NCBI GenBank assembly: GCA_042095835.1
Contig: JBELML010000029.1
Span: 1 to 50,308 of the forward strand
Length of the DNA stretch: 50,308 nt
Direction of reading: 5' to 3'
From: DATFKA01 sp042095835
Lineage (GTDB): Bacteria > Bacteroidota > Bacteroidia > Chitinophagales > Saprospiraceae
Part shown: positions 17,298 to 26,133 of the stretch, piece by piece
Layout of the letters: every line of letters starts with the position of its first letter
How positions within the stretch are numbered: position 1 is the stretch's first letter
Notes under the pieces: model-generated
What the model was told of the DNA's origin: nothing
Database searches by the model: none
What the model saw: the letters and a program-made list of their open reading frames with translations, nothing else
Program-made: the position numbers and the translations under genes

Positions 17298-17735
17298 ATG
17301 AAAATGAGACTTTCAAAGCAAACAATAAAATTGATAGCACAGGACTTAGGTGGTGGATTGACCTGTTATGTCAATAAAGAAACAGGAGCGTATAAAGCTA
17401 TAATAGATCCGGATGAAAATTATGGAGACATGGAAGCCTGGGAAGAGGACCTCCAAGAAATAGAAGATAATAATGATAAATATCTTCTGATAGAAAAGAT
17501 GTCTTCAAGAGACTCCTTTCGGGTTATGGAAGAATTTGCAGAAATGATTCCGAATCAGGAAATCAAGAAGAGGTTATATTATGCTTTAAACCGGAGTAAA
17601 CCATTTAGGCATTTTAAGTATGAGGTTGATTATAATGAAGAAATTCGTCAGCAATGGTTTAAATTCAAAGAGAGAAAGTATGAGGATTGGGTTAGAAAAT
17701 ACCTAGAGTTTTATGCATTGTCCATAGAAAAATAA
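17298..17735 (+). CDS. UPF0158 family protein
   Basis: 145-residue soluble acidic protein matching the pattern of UPF0158: an opening G-x-x-CYVNKETGAYKAI segment, a central KYLLIEKMSSRDSFRVMEEF block and the C-terminal ALNRSKPFRHFKYEV ... WFKFKERKYEDWV signature. No function is established for the family. A second in-frame ATG at 17304 is an equally possible start. It sits in an AT-rich patch of unrelated single genes with its own spacer on each side. Confidence 0.75.
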   Translation: MKMRLSKQTIKLIAQDLGGGLTCYVNKETGAYKAIIDPDENYGDMEAWEEDLQEIEDNNDKYLLIEKMSSRDSFRVMEEFAEMIPNQEIKKRLYYALNRSKPFRHFKYEVDYNEEIRQQWFKFKERKYEDWVRKYLEFYALSIEK

Positions 17736-17819
17736 AGACTTCAGGTTCTAATAAAATGTATGGTAAGTGTGATAAATGATTAATTAAGAATAAAATACCC
17801 TGAATGAATAAAATATCAA

Positions 17820-18230
17820 ATGAGCAGGATTGAAATAATTGAGCAAAAAATACCAATTGGATTGTACCAAACCATGAGAGTCAAATGTGGACTATCCGCA
17901 AAAACAGATGAAGCTAGTGAAATAGGACTAGACAATTCGTTGTACTCAATTATGCTAAAAGAAGGCGAAAATGTAATCGGAATGGGAAGAGTAATTGGAG
18001 ATGGAGGATGTTTTTGTCAGGTAGTAGATATATGCGTTATTCCTGAACAGCAAGGAAAAGGTATCGGTAAATTGATAATGGAAAATATCAGCAATTATAT
18101 AAAAGCGAAATTGCCAAAATCGTGCTATATCAGTTTGATAGCAGACGGAGACGCCTCATTTTTATATGAGAAATTTGGCTTTGAAGATACAATGCCCGAA
18201 TCAAAAGGGATGTACCTGAAAATTCAATAA
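17820..18230 (+). CDS. GNAT family N-acetyltransferase
   Basis: 136-residue acetyl-CoA-dependent acyltransferase. The GNAT core is visible: a MGRVIGDGG beta-strand, the VVDICVIPEQQGKGIGKLIM segment with the Q-x-x-G-x-G acetyl-CoA pyrophosphate loop, and a terminal SFLYEKFGFEDT motif. The acceptor substrate cannot be told. R1 copy 3 begins 25 bp after its stop. Confidence 0.85.
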   Translation: MSRIEIIEQKIPIGLYQTMRVKCGLSAKTDEASEIGLDNSLYSIMLKEGENVIGMGRVIGDGGCFCQVVDICVIPEQQGKGIGKLIMENISNYIKAKLPKSCYISLIADGDASFLYEKFGFEDTMPESKGMYLKIQ

Positions 18231-18254
18231 TACACGCCCCCAACAACACATACC

Positions 18255-18509
18255 CCAGAGCAAACGCATTAAAATAAAAACTTAAAAAGAAATGGTTATT
18301 TCTCGAAATTAAGTGTAAAAAAGGTGATAAGCGAAGTGCGGGATGCCGCCTAGGCACTGTTCGAGTGGAACGAGTTTGGCTAGGCAAGATTTTTTTGCTT
18401 CGTTTTTGTATCGAATGACAAAAATGAAGACGCTAGAGCGGTTTTGAATTGGAGTTTCAGTAGGAATTATAAAAATTGCTGGGTGATCTTTATAATGCGT
18501 TTGCCCTAA
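18255..18509 (-). mobile_element. R1 MITE-like repeat, copy 3 (reverse orientation)
   Basis: About 255 bp, inverted relative to the other copies. The ends are the best-preserved of the family: left AGAGCAAACGCATTA (18257-18271) and complement of the right end AGGGCAAACGCATTA, 14 of 15 identical. No convincing flanking direct repeat was found, so the insertion is probably older or the flanks have changed. It fills most of the 337-bp gap 18231-18567; a minus-strand reading frame inside it is an artefact of the repeat. Confidence 0.78.
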
Positions 18510-18567
18510 ATGTAAAAAGAGCACATGTATCAAAGCGAATAAGATTGAGGCAATCAATAAAAATCAA

Positions 18568-19488
18568 CTACCCATTATTTACCGCCTTCAAGTCCGCAAA
18601 AATAGCCGTACTCACCCAATAAATATCCTGGTTGCTGGTATAAAACAGGTACTTCCCATCTTTGGTGACAAACGGGCATAGCTCGTGCCCTTTGCTGTTG
18701 ATCGAAGGCCCCATATTGATGGATTTTGTCCAATTTCCCTCCAGATCTTTAAAACTGATATACAAATCTCCTCTGCCTAAACCCGATGCTCTATTGGCAC
18801 AGAAAATCAAGTAAGATTCATCAGGTGCCACAAAGACATCGGCTTCATAACTGCTCGTGTTGATCGCTTCATCCAGTTTTTGAGGCCTCTGAAATACGCC
18901 ATTCTTATACTCCGCTTTATAAATATCAAAGTCGTAAGACTCCTCCTCACTTTTATCCTTATTCGAAGAAAAATACATGCCGCCATCATCTGAAAAGGAG
19001 ATATAATATTCATCGCGATCCGTATTAATCGCTGGGCCTGCATTGATCGGTGCAGACCAGCCATCTTCTACTTTTTGAGAATACCATATATCATAGTCCC
19101 TGATCGTATCCCGGTCGTCTCTCGGTCGATCTGAGATATAATAAAGTCTTTGCTCATCATTAGAAAGAAAGGGATCGTTCAGCCCATAATCCGAATCCCA
19201 CAGGATGGTTCTTGGTGCAGTCCATTTCCCCTGGTCGTACTGCGAATACTTAATAAAAGCCCTACCTCCTGAATCGATCGCAAAGTAAAACGCGTCTTTT
19301 TCTTGATTAAAAATGGACCCAAACTCGTAGATCGAATCTTTGGAGATGAAGTCCTTTGCAAAAAGTAGGGGAGTCGTTGTAGGCCGTGTAGCGTCGATGT
19401 ACTCCAACTCATCAGCAACCTGCTCTCTACAACTAAGTAGGAGCAGGTTCGTTACGAAAAGAAGTAATAGAAAACTTATTCTTCTCAT
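18568..19488 (-). CDS. PD40 (WD40-like) beta-propeller lipoprotein
   Basis: 306 residues with a lipoprotein signal (LLLSC, Cys at ~20) followed by repeated PD40/TolB-type blades of the form DPFLSNDEQRLYYISDRP, YYISFSDDGGMYFSSNKD, ADVFVAPDESYLIFCANR and CPFVTKDGKYLFYTSN. In Bacteroidota these propellers occur in envelope proteins that bind other surface components. It is the last gene of the minus-strand sigma-factor operon, 35 bp after the preceding gene, and probably co-transcribed. Confidence 0.85.
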   Translation of the reverse strand: MRRISFLLLLFVTNLLLLSCREQVADELEYIDATRPTTTPLLFAKDFISKDSIYEFGSIFNQEKDAFYFAIDSGGRAFIKYSQYDQGKWTAPRTILWDSDYGLNDPFLSNDEQRLYYISDRPRDDRDTIRDYDIWYSQKVEDGWSAPINAGPAINTDRDEYYISFSDDGGMYFSSNKDKSEEESYDFDIYKAEYKNGVFQRPQKLDEAINTSSYEADVFVAPDESYLIFCANRASGLGRGDLYISFKDLEGNWTKSINMGPSINSKGHELCPFVTKDGKYLFYTSNQDIYWVSTAIFADLKAVNNG

Positions 19489-19523
19489 TGATTGAATGTT
19501 ACTTTGAAATATTCTAAGGCAAC

Positions 19524-20345
19524 TTAATTATTTTTACGCAGAATAACATCACCGTGGTGAGTCGTGAACATATACTCTGCTCCTCCATTTCCAATTTTCG
19601 CGTAGATCCATTCATTGATGGCTATCTTTGTCTTGCTTTTACTTTCAATACGCTGCGTTTTAAAACTGTTCTTGGTTTCTAATTCGAAGTCGGTATAGAT
19701 GTCACCTCTTTCAGATCGAATTTTGGTAGAAGCATTGACTTGAGCCGGATAGCTTATATCTATATCACCGTGGTAGGTGCTAAAAGCCATCGGGGTATTC
19801 TGCTTGATCGCCTTAAAGGTAGCCGTGATGTCGCCATGATGAGTGTCGGCAATAGCCGATCCTTCTACGTCGAATAGCTCGATCCCGCCATGATGACCAG
19901 ATAATTCAAATACGCCATTCAGATTGCTCACCTTGATGTCGCCATTATGGTGCGTACTAACAGAAAGTGAAAAATCTTCTGGAACTTTGACCTCAAAGTT
20001 GGTCCGTTTTTTATTACCTGCCGAAATCCTGACCACATTGCCTTCTTCCGTCACGCTAAAGTCTCTACTAGTATTCGGGATACGCTTTAAGCCGCTCTTG
20101 GTTCCAGATGTTGGCTGCTCCTTTTCGTGAATAACCATCGTGACCATTACCTCTTTTCCAGAATATCCTTCCACAGAAATGCTTCCATTGTGCAAGGACA
20201 CTTTTAGTTGACCCACAGCATTGGGATCGCTGAGTGGCACACTAAAGGAGTGCGTCGTTTCCTTTTGAGCGACTAAAAAGAGGGGCCCCAACATCATCAG
20301 GACCATTAGTTGATATTTTTTAAGGTATTGCATAGTTTTTAGCAT
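19524..20345 (-). CDS. DUF4097-like beta-strand repeat protein, His-rich (paralogue 1)
   Basis: 273 residues, with an N-terminal signal region (MVLMMLGPLFLVAQ). The body is a series of short beta repeats of the DUF4097 putative-adhesin type, but the turn motif is repeatedly histidine-bearing: THHNGDI, GHHGGI, THHGDI, TYHGDI and a terminal THHGDV. It should be periplasmic or surface-exposed. Its ATG overlaps the stop of the upstream paralogue as TAATG, so the two are translationally coupled; an ATG five codons later is an alternative start. The molecular function of the family is unknown. Confidence 0.85.
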   Translation of the reverse strand: MLKTMQYLKKYQLMVLMMLGPLFLVAQKETTHSFSVPLSDPNAVGQLKVSLHNGSISVEGYSGKEVMVTMVIHEKEQPTSGTKSGLKRIPNTSRDFSVTEEGNVVRISAGNKKRTNFEVKVPEDFSLSVSTHHNGDIKVSNLNGVFELSGHHGGIELFDVEGSAIADTHHGDITATFKAIKQNTPMAFSTYHGDIDISYPAQVNASTKIRSERGDIYTDFELETKNSFKTQRIESKSKTKIAINEWIYAKIGNGGAEYMFTTHHGDVILRKNN

Positions 20346-21214
20346 TATTGGTTTAATAAATAAACATCGCCATGATGAGTCCGGAATTTTTGTAAAGGTC
20401 CGCCATCATTTATCTTTACACTTGTACCATTCTTACTACTCACCTTATATTTTGCTCCTTTTTTACCTTTGGAGGTATCGGTAGAAAACGATACCGGACT
20501 CATAGTCCAATCAAAATCAGTGAAAAATTCACCATGATAGCTATACATCGATGCATCTACTGACAGCCCATCTTGATAGTGAATTTTAATATCTCCATGA
20601 TGGGTGTCATAGCTACAATCTCTGGTAGGATTTTTGGTGTAGTAGACTTCTACATCGCCATGATGTGAGTGAACATCTGCACTTCCTCCCTGCCCCTCCA
20701 CCAAAACGCCATCGTGGTGGTTGGCGGCTTTCAAATCGCCCTGCATACCACTTATTTTCAGCGGATGTTCATGGTTACGCACCGACAAATCGGTATTGGC
20801 AGGAATTTCTAAGACCACCGTAAAATTAGATTTGACCTGATTCTTAGAATTCCAGTCCCAATTATTGGTGTTTTTACTATTGTAATGGGCTTCGCCATCT
20901 TCAAATATTAGCTCTCTTTGAGGATGAGCGATATAGAAAATGACATGCCCGTCCTTCTCCATCTTATCCATGTAAATCTCTTTTTTGGCTTTTTCCAAAT
21001 TGGCTCTAAAACCTGTCTTTAGGCTTCTGGTCACTTTCAAGGTGGCCGTATTTCCATTGACGGCTCTGACGGTGACGGCTCCTCTATGATTGTATAAATG
21101 AAAGCGCTCGATATCGCTGACGTTTACCTTAAACTCAGCTTTGTCTTCAAACGCTTGACCGAATGTGCTGTGCATAAAAGCTGTACACAAGAGTAATAAT
21201 GTGAATAATCTCAT
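20345..21214 (-). CDS. DUF4097-like beta-strand repeat protein, His-rich (paralogue 2)
   Basis: 289 residues with a signal peptide ending near TFGQA (~20). The second half has the same repeat as its downstream paralogue: NHEHPL, NHHDGV, SHHGDV, THHGDI, SYHGEF and THHGDV at intervals of about 17-25 residues with one larger gap before the last, consistent with stacked beta turns. The N-terminal ~130 residues differ from the repeat region. It is the third gene of the sigma-factor operon and overlaps the next gene by one base. Confidence 0.85.
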   Translation of the reverse strand: MRLFTLLLLCTAFMHSTFGQAFEDKAEFKVNVSDIERFHLYNHRGAVTVRAVNGNTATLKVTRSLKTGFRANLEKAKKEIYMDKMEKDGHVIFYIAHPQRELIFEDGEAHYNSKNTNNWDWNSKNQVKSNFTVVLEIPANTDLSVRNHEHPLKISGMQGDLKAANHHDGVLVEGQGGSADVHSHHGDVEVYYTKNPTRDCSYDTHHGDIKIHYQDGLSVDASMYSYHGEFFTDFDWTMSPVSFSTDTSKGKKGAKYKVSSKNGTSVKINDGGPLQKFRTHHGDVYLLNQ

Positions 21215-21254
21215 TTCTTAGTATTAGTCGGGTTAAAAAATTATTAGTACTTGC

Positions 21255-22052
21255 TTATAGTTCGATTTTCAGGCGGTCTTCTAGTTTCATCCTTACTTCC
21301 AGTTCTACTTGTTTTTGTTGCAAGAGTTCCTGAATCTTGGGCATGGCTCGTTCGTTATCTATAGACAGTGCAGCTTCTGCTAAAGTCCATTGTATGATCG
21401 GTGAAGTTTGATAGGGGATGGCCCGAATCAGGTACTCTTTTACCTGAGCATTATCGGCGAAAAAAATCATGGTCTCCAGTGCACTGAGTCTGACATTTAC
21501 GTTTTCATCCTCCAACAATATCTGGTTGAGGATTTCAATAATTCGCTCATCTAACTCTTGACTTTGTTTAGTATACTGTAGAGCCTGTAGCCGATCCATC
21601 GCAGAATTGGAGGTCAACATAACCCATGCTGAGTTTGTAGCGGGCGCTATTTCTGCCTTTATCTCGCCACTATAAGCCCCCATTTGCTTTGACAAAAACA
21701 ATCCACCAAGCAGCATACCGATGACAAAGGTAGCAGCCAATGCGCTCCATCTCCACGCTAAAGCAGGTAATACTTTCTGAATGCCTAGCTTCGGTTTTTC
21801 TTGGGAAGCTTCGTATTTGGTTTCATTTAAAAGGAGCTGGAAGTTCTTGCGCAATCCATCACTTGGCTCGGGCACCTCTAAGACCTCCAACTCCTCCCAC
21901 CAGGCATAGTGTGTGTGTAATTCATCTGAACAGTCGGGAAATTCCTGACACAAATGGGTCAGGTCCTGGTAGGTAAAATTTTCTTCTTGCAGCTTGCTTT
22001 GTAAAATCGCTACAGCAGGCCGACATTTATCTTGGGATGGAGTTGAATTCAT
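21255..22052 (-). CDS. HEAT-repeat membrane protein in anti-sigma position
   Basis: 265 residues: a ~100-residue acidic cytoplasmic N-terminus, one membrane helix (about 104-125, WSALAATFVIGMLLGGLFLS), and a C-terminal alpha-helical domain with HEAT-like repeats (LLEDENVNVRLSALETMIFF, then IIQWTLAEAALSIDNERAMP). The arrangement cytoplasmic domain - single helix - extracytoplasmic domain, and the 4-bp start/stop overlap with the ECF sigma gene, make it the likely anti-sigma factor. I see no HxxxCxxC zinc motif, so the sigma-binding part would be atypical. Confidence 0.8.
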   Translation of the reverse strand: MNSTPSQDKCRPAVAILQSKLQEENFTYQDLTHLCQEFPDCSDELHTHYAWWEELEVLEVPEPSDGLRKNFQLLLNETKYEASQEKPKLGIQKVLPALAWRWSALAATFVIGMLLGGLFLSKQMGAYSGEIKAEIAPATNSAWVMLTSNSAMDRLQALQYTKQSQELDERIIEILNQILLEDENVNVRLSALETMIFFADNAQVKEYLIRAIPYQTSPIIQWTLAEAALSIDNERAMPKIQELLQQKQVELEVRMKLEDRLKIEL

Positions 22053-22600
22053 TGTTCTAGTTTTTGCATGATCGCCTTCAATTCTATTAAACCCCTGTGC
22101 ACCCTGGATTTAATTGTATTCTCTGTACAATTCAACATTTCGGCAATATCCTGGTATTTCATACCCTGAAATTTGCTTAAAATGATCGCTTCCTTTTGTA
22201 GGGGCGATAATTGCGCCATTGCTTTTTGGAGGAGTTGCTTTCGCTCCGTAGCCATTAATAGATCTTCTCCCGTTTTTTCTCGACTCGGAAACTGCATGAT
22301 GTCCTCGCTTTTTCTACCATAATCAATTAGGCTCTTTTTCTTGCCCGAATCGATCCAGATATTCTTGGCAATCGAGTACATCCAATAGATAAATTTTCCT
22401 TCTCCTCGATAGGCATGACGATATTTCAGCATGCGATAAAAGGCAATTTGCACCATATCTTCACTCTGTTCGGCATCGTTGGTCAGGCGATAGAAATAGC
22501 CAAATAGATTGCGATGGTGCCGCTCAAACAAAAGGTTCATTTTGTCGAAATCACCAGCGCAAACTTTATGCATCAAATAATTATCGTCGAGTGTCTTCAA
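22049..22600 (-). CDS. ECF-type RNA polymerase sigma-70 factor
   Basis: 183 residues with region 2 (about 18-85: LLFERHHRNLFGYFYRLTND, then SEDMVQIAFYRML) and region 4 (about 125-180: LSPLQKEAIILSKFQGMKYQ followed by IAEMLNCTENTIKSRVHRGL), no regions 1 or 3. It should direct RNA polymerase to a dedicated promoter set when released from its anti-sigma factor, probably the product of the overlapping next gene. First gene of the five-gene minus-strand operon 22600-18568. Confidence 0.93.
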   Translation of the reverse strand: MKTLDDNYLMHKVCAGDFDKMNLLFERHHRNLFGYFYRLTNDAEQSEDMVQIAFYRMLKYRHAYRGEGKFIYWMYSIAKNIWIDSGKKKSLIDYGRKSEDIMQFPSREKTGEDLLMATERKQLLQKAMAQLSPLQKEAIILSKFQGMKYQDIAEMLNCTENTIKSRVHRGLIELKAIMQKLEQ

Positions 22601-22909
22601 GTTTTAAATCTTGTGGGTGTACGAGCGGGGAAACTGGCCAATTTTCGGAAGGTTGCATAGAAGTTAAGATTTTTTTATCGCATAAATCGCTTCAAAGGTC
22701 ATAATCCTGTTTCTCAAGACACTCTTCAGTGGGTAATGATCAAGGTAATTGATCTTGCCCGCTATTCCCTATTGTAGAATCTACTACTCCTATCGGTCTA
22801 TTTGCAATGAGGTATAGCTACATTTTATAATACCGAAGCTGCTACAATATTACTGATTGGACGTTTCATCCTTTCATCGGATAGGCGGCTTCTCTAAAAT
22901 CTTTACACT
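22601..22909. other. Divergent intergenic region
   Basis: 309 bp between the divergently transcribed sigma-factor operon and the BTRD1/beta-lactamase gene, so promoters for both should lie here. I could not pick a convincing TTG/TAnnTTTG pair for either direction, and no dispersed repeat is present. Confidence 0.5.
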
Positions 22910-24904
22910 ATGAAGATGTATCTACAACTACTCTTGTTAGGTGCTTTTTTACTATGCCATTTCCCTGGATTTAACCAAACGCGTACCAATGCTCCTTTTG
23001 CGGTTACTAGGCACAACTTATCAGAAAGTGCTTATGTAAACTTATACGCTGATCTTAAACGGAAAGGTTACAAAATCGAGCAAGTGAGCGGTTTTACGGT
23101 GGGTGGCAGGCTCAGGATCAGTGCGCTCTGGCGTAAATCGACAGGCCCCGATGTGGCTACCTTTCACAAAATGACTTCTACAGATTTCAACACCAAAGCC
23201 AATAGCTATAAAAACCAAGGCTATAAAATGACCTGGGTAAGTGCTTATAGTTTGGGGGGGCGCGACTATTATACCGCTGTATGGAAAAAGAAGTCAGGTC
23301 CTGCACAGGCTATCCGACACCGAATGAACAGTCAAAAATACAACGATGAATATTTTGAATGGAAGCGTAAAGGCTTTCGACTCGTTCTACTAGATGGTTA
23401 TAATAGAAACGGACAAGCCAACTTCGTGGCCATCTGGGAACGTGGTACCAATGCGAACTTGAGAACCCATCACTTCATGAGTTCATCGGATTATCAAAAC
23501 AAAGTTAATCAATATAAAAGTCAGGGTTTCGAGCTACGCCATATCAGTGCTTATGCTATAAATAATCAAGACTACTATGCTGCTATTTGGGACAAAAGGC
23601 GCAATAAAGGGGTGGCTTCTCGGCATCGACTTACTTCTTCCAACTATGGGATTGAGTTTGATAATCATTATTATGCGGGGTATTCTTTGCGTACCGTCAG
23701 CGGATATCGGAGAAACGGGAAAGCGCACTTTGCTGCCATCTGGGAGGCTAATAAAATACACGGTCAAGACTTAACCAAGATCGAGCAGAAGATTAACCGA
23801 TTCATGCAAAGACACAATATTCCTGGTTTACAAATCGCCATTGGCAAGGATGAGCGCCTCGTCTACGCTCAAGGTTTTGGTCGTGCAGATCAAGGGAACA
23901 ATGTTTATATGGGACCCGATCATAAAATGCGGATTGCTAGTATTTCAAAGATAATCACGGCAGCAGGAATTATGCGACTTGCAGAAAAGCGGGTCGATTT
24001 CAGCCTGAATAATCGTGTTTTTGGTCCAGGTAGAGTACTCGGAATGACCTATAATAATGGTAGTTATTCTAACTTCGAAAAACAGATCCGGATTATTAAT
24101 CTATTGGAACATACCGCTGCGGGAAACAACTGGGATAACAACACCTTTCTCGACCATATAGGCAGTACAGCCAGCGAAAGCCCTAGGACAGGCGATCCAA
24201 TGCTCACTAACGACTCCAGATCTTCAGACCGTTTGATCTCTGACTTTTTGAAAAAATCTAGTAGTACACCTGATGTCGCTCCAGGAATGTACTACGCCTA
24301 CTCCAACTTTGGCTACCTGCTACTAGGAAAAGCGATCGAAGCCAAATCGGGGGTACCCTACGCTACATGGATCAGAAATAATATACTCAAGCCTTCAGGG
24401 GCAAATGGTATGTTCATCTCCAAAACGAAACGAGAAGACAAACGACCTAACGAAGCGGTATACTACGGCAACTCCTCGTCTGATAATCCCTATTCGCGAT
24501 ATAATATCGAGCGGATGGGTGCGCACGGTGGCTGGGCAGCCTCTGTTATCGACCTCAGCAAAATCAATGTAAGAATTGATGGCAACCCCAGAAAAAAGGA
24601 CATCATCAGTTCCAATTCTTTCAATAGTATGATGACCCAGGGGAGCTATAGTACGACACCAGCACCTATTTTCAGATCTGGTTCGAGGTGTAAAGGCTGG
24701 CAAGTTTGGGACAGTGGTTCTTTTTTCCACGGTGGTTCCTTACCTGGTACCTTCAGCAAGATCAAGAATATGGCAAATGGTTATTTCTACGTCATTATTA
24801 TCAACTCTAATCCCAGAACTGATGTCTTCAGAAGTCAGTTCGATATCCTTGGAGATGATGTGATCCGGCTTTTGGAGGAGTGGCCAAGTCATGATTTGTT
24901 TTGA
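22910..24904 (+). CDS. Secreted BTRD1-repeat protein fused to a beta-lactamase-fold (S12) domain
   Basis: 664 residues. A signal peptide (about 1-22) precedes five tandem ~48-residue repeats (34-280), each with the pattern RH.(M/L)(S/T)S..Y, then GY/GF....SGY/SAY....YYAAIW. This resembles the bacterial tandem repeat domain BTRD1. The C-terminal domain is an S12 serine hydrolase with SISK (Ser344, Lys347), YSN (Tyr464, Asn466) and HGG (His607). The same two-part architecture is known from fungal polyglycine hydrolases, which cleave glycine-rich linkers, so a secreted peptidase is one reading; esterase activity cannot be excluded. It has its own terminator at 24916. Confidence 0.88.
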   Translation: MKMYLQLLLLGAFLLCHFPGFNQTRTNAPFAVTRHNLSESAYVNLYADLKRKGYKIEQVSGFTVGGRLRISALWRKSTGPDVATFHKMTSTDFNTKANSYKNQGYKMTWVSAYSLGGRDYYTAVWKKKSGPAQAIRHRMNSQKYNDEYFEWKRKGFRLVLLDGYNRNGQANFVAIWERGTNANLRTHHFMSSSDYQNKVNQYKSQGFELRHISAYAINNQDYYAAIWDKRRNKGVASRHRLTSSNYGIEFDNHYYAGYSLRTVSGYRRNGKAHFAAIWEANKIHGQDLTKIEQKINRFMQRHNIPGLQIAIGKDERLVYAQGFGRADQGNNVYMGPDHKMRIASISKIITAAGIMRLAEKRVDFSLNNRVFGPGRVLGMTYNNGSYSNFEKQIRIINLLEHTAAGNNWDNNTFLDHIGSTASESPRTGDPMLTNDSRSSDRLISDFLKKSSSTPDVAPGMYYAYSNFGYLLLGKAIEAKSGVPYATWIRNNILKPSGANGMFISKTKREDKRPNEAVYYGNSSSDNPYSRYNIERMGAHGGWAASVIDLSKINVRIDGNPRKKDIISSNSFNSMMTQGSYSTTPAPIFRSGSRCKGWQVWDSGSFFHGGSLPGTFSKIKNMANGYFYVIIINSNPRTDVFRSQFDILGDDVIRLLEEWPSHDLF

Positions 24905-24915
24905 TATCTATGATC

Positions 24916-24947
24916 AGAGGCTACCTACTTGGGTAGTCTCTGTTTCT
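24916..24947 (+). terminator. Terminator of the BTRD1/S12 gene
   Basis: 10-bp stem AGAGGCTACC / GGTAGTCTCT with one G-T pair, loop TACTTG, tail GTTTCT. Confidence 0.65.
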
Positions 24948-24991
24948 AATGTTCCTTCAATTGGAAACTGTTATAGCGCGTGATTATTTTG

Positions 24992-25843
24992 TTATGTTAT
25001 TATTAACGCTTCAATTTTTCTATTATCTGCTTTGCTCTGAACATGTTTAGACTGCTCAAGTAGTACTGTCTTTACAGATGAAAATATTTTTAAAGCTCTT
25101 CTAAGCATTTTATCTCCTGGAAACATCAGATCTCTTTTTGCTGCTATCAAAGTTATGGGGGTAGTAATACCTTTTGCTTCTGCTTTGCTGATAACTGGAA
25201 CTGGTGTAAAATCCATTTTGAAATGCAGAAAAACTTTAGAAAGATAGGCTATTGCAAATTCGTCTCTTTCTGTAAACACGTCGCTTAAGAATTGCTCCAC
25301 AAATTTTACCTTTTTAGTCATCATATATCTTTTCATAGGAATAAACACTTTGAATAGTGTTTTCAAAGGATTTCCATTGACGATATAAGCGGGAGCAGCT
25401 AGAAATACTTCTTTAATCTTTACTTCATTATGTAGGAGGGTTTTCAAAATAATCAGCCCTCCAAAGGAAAATCCGACGAGGACCACATTATTTATAGCTA
25501 GTTTATCAATTATTTCATTCATCCATTTGCCATAGGAATCATCTTTCATGTTCAATCTTGTTTCTGCACTTTTGTTTGGCTGAGCTAGAACGTCAATGGC
25601 AAATACTTGGAAATGAGTTGATAAATTGGGATAAGTCTCTAAACTAATGGGTGCACAACCATTTGAACCATGTACAATCATCAGAGGCGGATTTTCGGGT
25701 GCGCCTGTAACAATGATGTTGGTTTTTCCATAACTCGTATCAATGATTTTATAGTGATAATCAATATTTAAGGCTCTTAGCTTTTCATCATACAGGCTAA
25801 GAATTTGAGCTTTTCCAGCTGCTGATTTAAAAAGTGATGACAT
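24992..25843 (-). CDS. Alpha/beta hydrolase
   Basis: 283-residue alpha/beta-hydrolase-fold enzyme. The oxyanion-loop motif MIVHGSNG, nucleophile elbow VGFSFGG, an acid Asp in AAKRDLMFPGDKM and a C-terminal His in EQSKHVQSK form a complete catalytic triad. No signal peptide, so cytosolic. Substrate unknown; family members include esterases, lipases and thioesterases. The gene is more AT-rich than the core-like genes further left and stands alone between the BTRD1 gene and the first outer-membrane paralogue. Confidence 0.85.
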   Translation of the reverse strand: MSSLFKSAAGKAQILSLYDEKLRALNIDYHYKIIDTSYGKTNIIVTGAPENPPLMIVHGSNGCAPISLETYPNLSTHFQVFAIDVLAQPNKSAETRLNMKDDSYGKWMNEIIDKLAINNVVLVGFSFGGLIILKTLLHNEVKIKEVFLAAPAYIVNGNPLKTLFKVFIPMKRYMMTKKVKFVEQFLSDVFTERDEFAIAYLSKVFLHFKMDFTPVPVISKAEAKGITTPITLIAAKRDLMFPGDKMLRRALKIFSSVKTVLLEQSKHVQSKADNRKIEALIIT

Positions 25844-25934
25844 ATTGCTTTAGGTTTAATTCTGAATAAATGCTCTTAGTACAAAGAAAGACGAAATTGA
25901 GTATGGAATCATTCGGATTTGAAAATCGGTACTT

Positions 25935-25980
25935 ATAGTCTGGCAAGCCAAGATTTACAATTCTTTACTTGCCAGACTAT
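25935..25980. terminator. 13-bp perfect hairpin downstream of outer-membrane paralogue A
   Basis: ATAGTCTGGCAAG (25935-25947) pairs perfectly with CTTGCCAGACTAT (25968-25980), 20-nt loop. Neither strand has a T-run after it. Its place between the stop of the gene at 26134 and the start of the hydrolase at 25843 (both minus strand) fits a transcript end or RNA-stability element. The rest of 25844-26133 shows nothing more. Confidence 0.45.
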
Positions 25981-26133
25981 TGCTTGAAAATTCTCGCTGA
26001 TATAAATATTTGGCTCAAAAAGAAAGTAGTTTCCAATATCGACCAATCCCTTAAATTCTGTGAGCACATTGTTATCAAGCATCCAGTACTGACTATGAAT
26101 CTTTGGTTCTATAAGAAATCGTTTTTGTTGCTT

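Noticed and set aside
18309..18557. Minus-strand ORF that resembles a plus-strand ORF at 44307-44603
   Set aside because: Both are translations of the R1 repeat; similarity reflects the DNA repeat, and the other copies have no matching open frame with a start.
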